A stretch of DNA of 64,000 bases from positions 868,001-932,000 of the forward strand of contig NZ_JBHSXH010000015.1 of the NCBI RefSeq assembly GCF_042662625.1, read 5' to 3'. The number at the start of each line of letters is the position of its first letter. Within the stretch, counting starts at the first letter, position 1. The notes below the pieces were generated by a model that worked only from the letters and a program-made list of their open reading frames with translations, searched no databases and was not told where the DNA came from. The translations under genes and the position numbers were made by a program. This DNA comes from Halopelagius fulvigenes (GTDB lineage Archaea > Halobacteriota > Halobacteria > Halobacteriales > Haloferacaceae). Below, piece after piece: positions 59,201 through 64,000 of this stretch.

Positions 59201-59603
59201 CCATCTCGGTGCGGAGGAGGTCACGCGTCGCGTCGAGGTTGAACTCGCCGCCTCGGAGGTACGTCTCCTCGGCGGTGCGAATCGAGAGTTGCCCCGACTC
59301 GAACGCGGCGTCCACGTCGACGCCGCCGTCGCGCAACGCGGCGGCGATGTCCGCCGGCGAGTTCTCGTCTGCGACGTAGAGGCAGCGCTCGCCGGCCTCG
59401 ATTCCCTCCCGGACGAACGGGACGACCGTCTCGAACTGCTCGGCTCGACTCTCGTAGACGAGCGCGAAGTGGTCGGCGTCGTCCCGCCTCTCGCCGGAAT
59501 GCGCGGGGCCGCGGAGGCTGGCGCTCGACCGGAGAGCGTCGCGCTCACCGCCGAGTTCGGACGCGGCGCGCCGGTCGGTGTCGTTCGGGATGTGCTTGCT
59601 CAT
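56235..59603 (-). CDS. Hybrid-input histidine kinase: MEDS domain, four GAF-like repeats, HisKA, HATPase
   Basis: A 1122-residue kinase. MEDS sensory domain at about 43-215 (DHFALVYESRAEQFETVVPFVREGIEAGERCLYVADEN, CQYNRKALPP). Four related GAF-like units follow at about 255-410, 414-570, 574-730 and 735-890, each opening with a YEITSDPxxxFxEKLxxLFxLG-type segment and three with PLSETYC, so they arose by tandem duplication. HisKA is near 895-960 with phospho-acceptor His910 in YAASHDLQEPLR. HATPase follows near 1000-1120 with GDASQLRHVFQNLLENAITYSG, DEGIGIEPKNQDRVFDVF and GTGIGLALCERIVERHGG. I start at ATG 59603 (a GTG at 59609 adds two residues). No membrane segment is evident. The cognate response regulator is not in the window. 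Confidence 0.92.
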   Translation of the reverse strand: MSKHIPNDTDRRAASELGGERDALRSSASLRGPAHSGERRDDADHFALVYESRAEQFETVVPFVREGIEAGERCLYVADENSPADIAAALRDGGVDVDAAFESGQLSIRTAEETYLRGGEFNLDATRDLLRTEMEGGLAEYEGFRVAAEETWLVGDEGAQEAFMTCEAHINELLDGDAMALCQYNRKALPPAVIEDVIETHPLLVYDNTVCRNVYYTPPEEYFGPERPENDNERKLRTLVDRTTAKIALETREEYQRRLYETLADPDASFETKIQRLLRLGRERFGLEIGYFTRTRDTTFEIVEAVGDHDVIETGVTDSLCDTYCEKLLASPGPISVTDAADVGWTDDPAYERFGLDAYFATTVQVDGTEYGTLCFASETPREAPYTDAERTFLDLMGQWLGYELERRNREEYLRESYEITSDPALDFEEKLRALFDLGCEQFGLELGAMAKVDPGENRFEVEYVSDDHEHFAPGVELPLSETYCTAAIDAGGVESVENPVEAGYDGITVRDEFGIETYLGTCIEVEGDADRTFFFVSERSRDEAFSDDERTFLRLMAQWAKYELERRQREAFLQRSYEITSDPTLSFDEKIERLLEMGCDWFDLQMGGLNHLPTWDGAFRLERGVGLGVAEDEVLWTDPGDGCFCRRTVEEDDPVCVPDVRETDWTDDQVYREFELRSYVGTKVTSGAAAYGTLWFGDTDPRGREFSDAERTLLDMIGQWVSYELERERREHYQQRLCEIMAEPEHSFDEKLGDIFELGRERFDLELGGLARVDPATDTFEVEAVSGDHEHLVPGAEAPLSETYCQLAVEGGTAGLNDPEKYGYGSAIAHEEFGVETYLGTHIALDNEPDRTFFFVSTDSRDREFTETERTFHHLMSEWVKYELKQKQRERALEESNERLEQFAYAASHDLQEPLRMVTSYLQLLEKRYGDELDEDGEEFLEFAVDGAERMREMIDCLLEYSRIETKGDPFEPVALDAVLDDVLADLQIQIAESDADVESERLPTVEGDASQLRHVFQNLLENAITYSGDEPPRVHVGAERRGQELVISVRDEGIGIEPKNQDRVFDVFDRLHSREEYEGTGIGLALCERIVERHGGDIWVESEPGEGSTFSFTLPVPEDR

Positions 59604-59789
59604 CTCCACCCCGCGCCCTCCGAACGCCCGGAAACCGTAGGCGCGTCCCCCTCGTCGCTGCGTACGGAAGAGAAGATTCGTATCCGGGATTGATTCATTA
59701 CCACGACGAAGGCCTGCATCGGTGAAAAGAGCATCGTGGGTCGCACTCCCACCCGCTCGAAACCGCCGACTCGGAGCCTCGTCGCCCCG

Positions 59790-61628
59790 TCAGTCGTCGG
59801 CGGGGTTCCGCGGATTCGCGTCGTCGGGGCGTTCGTCCGCGACTTCGGAGAGCGCGTTCGCGACCGTCCCGTGTTCGGACGCGTGCGGACGGCCGGGGGC
59901 GTCGTCGTAGCCGTAGTCGAAGATGCGGTTGCGATTGAGGCTGAGCTTCGTGAACTCCGGCTGGAGCAGGTCGAACAGCTCGAACCGGTCTTCGAGTTCG
60001 GGGAACCGCGCCTGATAGTCGAGGACGGCCGTCCGCGCGTGGGTCCAGAACTCCTCTTCGGAGTAGTCTTCGTGCTCTTCGAGCACGTCCGCGACGTACC
60101 TGAGGACGCAGACGAACAGCCCGCAGAATACGAACTGACAGAGCCCCTCCGGCGGTTCCTTCCGCAGCACCTCGTGCATCTCGTCGGGGAGCGCCTCCAG
60201 TTCGGGGAGCGGCCGGTCGCTCACGTTCACGTCGTCCACGAAGTCCTTGACCGCGAGGCGCGTCGGAACCCCGTCCTCGACGACGAGGATGGTGTTCTGG
60301 CCGTGCGGGGAGAACACCGTCCCGTACCGGTAGAGGAAGTGCAGGAGCGGCGGGAGCACGGTGTCGAAGAACTCCGCCAGCCACTCATCGAGCGTGAGCC
60401 CGGACCGTTCGACGAGGCGCGAGAGGTACGGTTCGCCGTCGCCGTCGACGTGCATCAGCGAGGAGAGCGTTATCGCCCGCTCGTCGTCTTCGAGGAAGGA
60501 GTAGATGGACTCCCGCCAGACGACGCCCATCAGTTCGTGGTACTGGTAGGGGGAGCCGTCGATGTCGGTGAAGTCCGAGTGGTCGTAGTTGATGCCGGCT
60601 ATCTCGCCCGGGAGGACGAGTCCCTGTTCTTGGAGGAAGTCGTCGCGCCCGTAGATCCCCTTGATGTACTCGGTGACCGTCGGCGCGAGCTCCGTCCGTT
60701 CGCCCGGCAGGCCGCGCCAGACGAGCGTGTTGAGGATGCGCATCGGCACCTTCACGTGGTGTTTCTCGTCGTCGTCGACGTTGACGAAGGTGCGGACCGA
60801 CTGCTGGGGGAGGTACTCGTCGGGGCCGTCGCCGAGGGGCACGACGTCGTCGGCGGCGATGTCGTCGGCGAACAGGGGGACGATGCTGTTCTCCCACTGC
60901 CAGTCGTGGACCGGCATGAGGTAGTAGTCATCCGGGTCGAGGCCGCGCGCGCCGAGTCGGTCGCGGAACTTCCCGTAGCGGTCGCCGAGTTCGCTCCGGA
61001 CGAGCGGATCGTGCTCGACGTCCTCGGTGGCGACGAACGTCGCCTTCTCCCTTCGCACGGCGACCCACGAGAGCGTCACGGGCTCTTTCCGCTCCGGCGC
61101 GTACCGCTTGTAGTCGTCGTACCCCCACCCGAGGCGGCCCTTGTTGTAGGTTATCCACGGGTGGCCGTCCATCTCGCCTTCGAGGTGGGCGTAGTCGAGT
61201 TCCAGCGGGTCGAACTCCGCTCGCTCCCGCCGGCGGGCCTCGATGTGGGCGTCGGCCAGCAGCGTTCGCTTGTACTCGCGGACGAGGTTGCCCTCGGTGA
61301 GTCCGTCCAAGTCCGTCGCCTCGCCGACGTCGCGCAGGAGGGTGAGCGGGTCGCCGAGTTCCGCCCAGCCGTCGTCGTCGCGGCGTTCGACGGTCTCCCC
61401 GTACACGTGAAGGCTGTCCATCATCCGTTCCGCGGCCTCGAAGCGGTACGCCGCCTCTCCGAGGTCGAAGCGGTAGGTGGCCCGTTCGTCGCCGGGCGTC
61501 ACCTTCCGCGGCGCGACTATCTCCTCGTAGGCGAACTCTTCGAGCATCTTCGTCAGGAGGCGGCGCTCGACCGTCTCCCAGACGTCCGCGTCCAGTGCGT
61601 CCTGCAGCGTCGTGTCGTTCGGGTTCAT
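59790..61628 (-). CDS. iucC: NIS siderophore synthetase, IucC family
   Basis: A 612-residue IucA/IucC-family NTP-dependent synthetase. Recognisable regions are HPWITYNKGRLGWGYDDYKRYAPERKEPV, YLMPVHDWQWENSIVPLF, SVRTFVNVDDDEKHHVKVPMRILNTLVWRGLPGERTE (nucleotide/citrate binding), YGTVFSPHGQNTILVVEDGVPTRLAVKDFVDD, and a C-terminal FhuF-like helical part with LSLNRNRIFDYGYDDAPGRP. It condenses a hydroxamate-bearing amine with an activated citrate intermediate, completing an aerobactin/schizokinen-type molecule. Start ATG 61628 is 1 nt after the hydroxylase stop, so it is the last gene of the operon. Confidence 0.92.
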   Translation of the reverse strand: MNPNDTTLQDALDADVWETVERRLLTKMLEEFAYEEIVAPRKVTPGDERATYRFDLGEAAYRFEAAERMMDSLHVYGETVERRDDDGWAELGDPLTLLRDVGEATDLDGLTEGNLVREYKRTLLADAHIEARRRERAEFDPLELDYAHLEGEMDGHPWITYNKGRLGWGYDDYKRYAPERKEPVTLSWVAVRREKATFVATEDVEHDPLVRSELGDRYGKFRDRLGARGLDPDDYYLMPVHDWQWENSIVPLFADDIAADDVVPLGDGPDEYLPQQSVRTFVNVDDDEKHHVKVPMRILNTLVWRGLPGERTELAPTVTEYIKGIYGRDDFLQEQGLVLPGEIAGINYDHSDFTDIDGSPYQYHELMGVVWRESIYSFLEDDERAITLSSLMHVDGDGEPYLSRLVERSGLTLDEWLAEFFDTVLPPLLHFLYRYGTVFSPHGQNTILVVEDGVPTRLAVKDFVDDVNVSDRPLPELEALPDEMHEVLRKEPPEGLCQFVFCGLFVCVLRYVADVLEEHEDYSEEEFWTHARTAVLDYQARFPELEDRFELFDLLQPEFTKLSLNRNRIFDYGYDDAPGRPHASEHGTVANALSEVADERPDDANPRNPADD

Positions 61629-61629
61629 G

Positions 61630-63000
61630 TTAATCGTCCTGCGTCGGTGTGTGGGTCGGTTCGCTCCCGCGCTCGCGGGAGGCGCCGGGCGCGCGTTCGA
61701 CGAACTGTTCGACGGAGAAGTCCTGATAAACCGTATCGGTGTCCTCGGGGTAGGCGTCGCGTCCGACGAGCCGATTGACGAACGCCGCGTTGCGGTAACA
61801 GCCGAGGCCGAGGTCGGGGACGCCGACGCCGTGCGTGTGGAGTTCGGCGTTCTGGAGGAACACGTCCCCCGGGACGTCGATGTCCAAGCGGTGGTCCTCG
61901 GTCACCTCGTACCGACCCCGCTCGTCCCAGTTGATGGCGTCGTCGAGCGGTTCGAGGAACTCCGGGACGAACCGCTCGTAGCCCGTCCCGAGGACGACGA
62001 CTTCGCTCTCGTGGACGAACGACTCCTCGGCCTGCCACTGGCGGCAGTCGAGCGCGTACGCCCCGCCCGCGGGCGCGATATCCCGCACCTCGGTCATGGC
62101 GAAGAGACCGACGTCGGGCTCCCTGTCGCCGATGGAGCGCCGGTAGAGCAGGTCGTATATCTCGGCGCTCGTCTCCGGGTCGACGCCCTTGTACAGCAGG
62201 TCCTGATTCGGGATGAGGTCGTCTTTGACTGCCTGCGGGAGGTCGTAGACGTACCGGTCGTACTCGGGCGTGAAGTGCTGGAGGCCGAGCTTCGAGTACT
62301 CCATCGGGAAGAACCCCTCCGACCGGGTCAGCCAGTCGAGGCGGTAGCTGTGGTCCGACTGGCGCTCCAGGAGGTCTTGAAACACCTCGGCGGCGCTCTG
62401 TCCCGACCCGACGACGGTGACCGAGTCGGCCGCGAGCGCTCGCTCGCGGTTGTGGCGGTACTTCGACGTGTGGAACACGTCCTCCTCCGGGTGGCCACGG
62501 AGGTGTTCGGGGACGGACGGTCGGGAGCCGATTCCGAGAGCGAGGCTCTCGCCGCGGTACTCGAACCGTTCGCCGGTATCGGGGTGGCGGGCGGTGACGA
62601 CGTAGTGGTCGCGGTCGGCGTCCCACCGAACCTCGGTGACCTCGCGATTGAACCGACAGCTGTCGAGGTTCGCTACGACCCACCGGAGGTAGTCGTTGTA
62701 CTCCCGCCGGGGGATCTGGAACGTCTCGTAGAAGTAGAACTCGTAGATGCGGCCCGTCTCCCGGAGGTAGTTGAGGTAGCTGTGGGGGTTCGTCGGGTCC
62801 GCGAGCGTGACCAGATCCGCGAGGAACGGCACTTCGAGCGTCGTCCCCTCCAGCAGCATCCCCTCGTGCCAGTTGAACTCGGCGTCGCGTTCGAGGAAGG
62901 CGGCCTCGACGTCCTCCTCGACGCCGTCTATCATGGCCGCGAGGCCGAGGTTGAACGGTCCGAGGCCGACGCCGACGACGTCGTACGCCTCGTCGGTCAT
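61630..63000 (-). CDS. iucD: Flavin-dependent amine N-monooxygenase, IucD family
   Basis: A 456-residue class B flavin N-hydroxylase. FAD motif VGVGLGPFNLGLAAMI at the N-terminus, MLLEGTTLEVPFLADLVTLADPTNPHSYLNYL, NADPH motif VVGSGQSAAEVFQDLLERQ, and ATGY-type LGTGYERFVPEFLEPL near the end. It hydroxylates the terminal amine of lysine/ornithine or a diamine (in haloarchaea probably 1,3-diaminopropane) to begin hydroxamate formation. The ATG at 63000 overlaps the acetyltransferase stop as ATGA, and the long upstream frame is not native. Confidence 0.92.
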   Translation of the reverse strand: MTDEAYDVVGVGLGPFNLGLAAMIDGVEEDVEAAFLERDAEFNWHEGMLLEGTTLEVPFLADLVTLADPTNPHSYLNYLRETGRIYEFYFYETFQIPRREYNDYLRWVVANLDSCRFNREVTEVRWDADRDHYVVTARHPDTGERFEYRGESLALGIGSRPSVPEHLRGHPEEDVFHTSKYRHNRERALAADSVTVVGSGQSAAEVFQDLLERQSDHSYRLDWLTRSEGFFPMEYSKLGLQHFTPEYDRYVYDLPQAVKDDLIPNQDLLYKGVDPETSAEIYDLLYRRSIGDREPDVGLFAMTEVRDIAPAGGAYALDCRQWQAEESFVHESEVVVLGTGYERFVPEFLEPLDDAINWDERGRYEVTEDHRLDIDVPGDVFLQNAELHTHGVGVPDLGLGCYRNAAFVNRLVGRDAYPEDTDTVYQDFSVEQFVERAPGASRERGSEPTHTPTQDD

Positions 63001-63632
63001 TCGGCGCTCACCCCCCGCGTCCGCGCAGTCGTCGGGTCGGCGAGCACCTCGGACTCGAACCGATCGCGCTCGCAGACCAGCAACAGCGCGTCCTTCTCGG
63101 CTTCGTCGAAGCGGAACTCCGTCCGCGGTTCGAACCCGCACTCCTCGAAGACGTGGACGACGCGTTCGTTGCGGACGTCCGGTTCCGCGATCACGCGGTC
63201 CGTCTCGGGGTGGCGGAACTGCATGGCGACGACCGCCCGCATCAGCGGGAGCGCGTACCCGCGGCCCAGGTACTCCTCGGGGCCGATGAGCAGGTGGACC
63301 CCCCGGTCGGCCGGGTCGGCGTCGTAGTGGTTCGCCACGTCGTCGTCGGCCGCCCAGTAGCACTCCCAGTAGCTCATCGGGACGTGGTCGAGACAGCCGA
63401 CGTACGGCGTGAGGTGGTCGTCCGCGAGTTTCTCCGCGAGGCGGTCGCGGAACGCGGGCAGCGGTAGGTCGAGCTGCCAGTACGGTTTCACGTGGTCGCT
63501 CCCGAGCCACGCGTGGAGGCGGCCGAGGTCGCGCTCCAACGACGCCGGACGGAGCGAAATCGTCTTCTCGATGCTTCGGTCGTACGTCTGGTAGTCGTAC
63601 GCCGCCGCGATGGTCGCGTCTGGGCCTGTCAT
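62997..63632 (-). CDS. iucB: Siderophore N-acetyltransferase, IucB family (GNAT)
   Basis: A 211-residue GNAT of the AlcB/IucB subtype: ISLRPASLERDLGRLHAWLGSDHVKPYWQLDLP, SYWECYWAADDDVANHY, the CoA loop GPEEYLGRGYALPLMRAV, and ADPDVRNERVVHVFEECGFEP-like motif. It acetylates the hydroxylamine to make the hydroxamate iron ligand. ATGA overlaps join it to the upstream synthetase (63629-63632) and the downstream hydroxylase (62997-63000), showing tight translational coupling in the operon. Confidence 0.9.
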   Translation of the reverse strand: MTGPDATIAAAYDYQTYDRSIEKTISLRPASLERDLGRLHAWLGSDHVKPYWQLDLPLPAFRDRLAEKLADDHLTPYVGCLDHVPMSYWECYWAADDDVANHYDADPADRGVHLLIGPEEYLGRGYALPLMRAVVAMQFRHPETDRVIAEPDVRNERVVHVFEECGFEPRTEFRFDEAEKDALLLVCERDRFESEVLADPTTARTRGVSAE

Positions 63633-64000
63633 CTGTCGAGTTCGGTGACGAGCGGGTTCTTCACGTCTGCGTAGACGGACTGGTTCTCCAGGTCGTTCTC
63701 CAGTTCGTCCAATCCCCGGAAGCGGGTGAGCAGGTTCGCCTTGCAGGGGACGGTCGGCGACTCCAAGAGCGGGTCGAGGAACTCCGAGGAGGGGCGGTCG
63801 TACCGTTCGCGCGCCCGTTCGAGTTCGTCGCGGAGGAGCCCCAACAGGCGTCGCTCCCCGACGAGGCCGGCGGAGCCGAACGCGTTGACCACGCCGAGGG
63901 CGTTGTTGAGAATCACGTAGTAGCGGAGTCGCTCGTCGGCGACGGCGTCCGAACAGACGGTGTCCGCGCGTTCGCCGACGCTGGGCAGGTACGCTTCGAC
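63629..64000 (-). CDS. iucA: NIS siderophore synthetase, IucA family, C-terminal part (5' end outside window)
   Basis: Only the last 123 residues are visible. Reading leftward from the edge the frame begins VEAYLPSVGERADTVCSD and continues to ALGVVNAFGSAGLVGERRLLGLLRDELERA and VPCKANLLTRFRGLDELENDL, ending at TGA 63629. The YYVILNNALGVVNAFGSAGLVGERRLL pattern is the FhuF-like C-terminal domain of IucA/IucC synthetases, where the conserved PCKANL follows. The enzyme would make the first citrate-amide bond. Its stop overlaps the acetyltransferase start (ATGA). The ATG at 63916 is internal, not the start. Confidence 0.82.
   Translation of the reverse strand, partial: VEAYLPSVGERADTVCSDAVADERLRYYVILNNALGVVNAFGSAGLVGERRLLGLLRDELERARERYDRPSSEFLDPLLESPTVPCKANLLTRFRGLDELENDLENQSVYADVKNPLVTELDR

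Noticed and set aside
56979..59693. Plus-strand frames opposite the histidine kinase
   Set aside because: They are antisense to a domain-rich kinase and themselves show only repetitive shadows of its GAF repeats.
61612..63327. 571-residue plus-strand frame over the siderophore genes
   Set aside because: Antisense shadow; the minus-strand genes have clear catalytic motifs and coupled starts.
1..64000. CRISPR arrays, tRNA/rRNA genes, insertion sequences, provirus genes
   Set aside because: No regularly spaced direct repeats, no cloverleaf-forming segment that I could recognise, and no transposase, integrase or structural phage protein in the protein set. Short tRNA-like stretches could be missed by eye.

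Overview
The window is a chromosomal stretch from an extremely halophilic archaeon (class Halobacteria). By eye it is roughly two-thirds G+C. The proteins are strongly acidic (D/E-rich, K-poor). Many genes sit about 25-30 nt downstream of haloarchaeal TATA boxes with little or no leader. Archaeal markers include an S-layer glycoprotein, aCPSF1, a DRG GTPase, archaeal-type ProS, DUF373, DUF371, HalOD1 and a bacterio-opsin-activator-type regulator. A Haloferacales relative (Haloferax/Halogeometricum-like) is my best guess from general resemblance; the genus cannot be fixed from the sequence alone. I saw no tRNA, rRNA, CRISPR array, insertion sequence or provirus.

Layout. 1-3.3 kb: a 3'-truncated S-layer glycoprotein gene with a long non-coding upstream region containing hairpins. 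3.3-6.1 kb: tandem glyoxalase, small membrane protein, DRG GTPase, small conserved protein. 6.2-9.4 kb: a terminal-oxidase locus (two small membrane proteins, haem-copper oxidase subunit I, two more small membrane proteins). 9.5-16.1 kb: UspA protein, a thioredoxin remnant, GNAT/zinc-ribbon fusion, acyl-CoA synthetase, acetyl-CoA synthetase, SDR dehydrogenase. 16.2-20.8 kb: a rightward glycosyltransferase island with two GT4 enzymes, a divergent GT-B-like protein and small unknown proteins. 20.9-27.4 kb: acyl-CoA dehydrogenase, methylmalonyl-CoA mutase large subunit, a flavin reductase, and a 2-oxoacid:ferredoxin oxidoreductase pair. 27.5-37.5 kb: housekeeping and small genes (geranylgeranyl reductase, AKR, RidA, SppA, coiled-coil protein, DUF371, endonuclease III, HalOD1, methylglyoxal synthase). 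37.6-50.6 kb: aCPSF1, ProS, glutamate synthase, epimerase, HD hydrolase, ADP-ribosylglycohydrolase, lipase. 50.6-59.6 kb: a regulatory and sensory block (small membrane protein between purine-rich non-coding tracts, winged-helix regulator, a roughly 1318-residue PAS/GAF/HTH regulator, and a converging MEDS-GAF4-histidine kinase). 59.8-64.0 kb: a leftward NIS (aerobactin/schizokinen-type) siderophore operon that runs off the right edge.

Functional links. Acetate and acyl-CoA activation, acyl-CoA dehydrogenation, methylmalonyl-CoA isomerisation and ferredoxin-linked 2-oxoacid oxidation together suggest growth on organic and fatty acids, feeding the respiratory oxidase. Methylglyoxal synthase and the tandem glyoxalase could form a methylglyoxal production/disposal pair. 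The glycosyltransferase island may supply glycans to surface proteins such as the S-layer, although nothing in the sequence proves that link. The most unusual material is the regulatory block with its purine-rich flanks, the translationally coupled small ORF in the glycosyltransferase island, and the C-terminal thioredoxin fragment.
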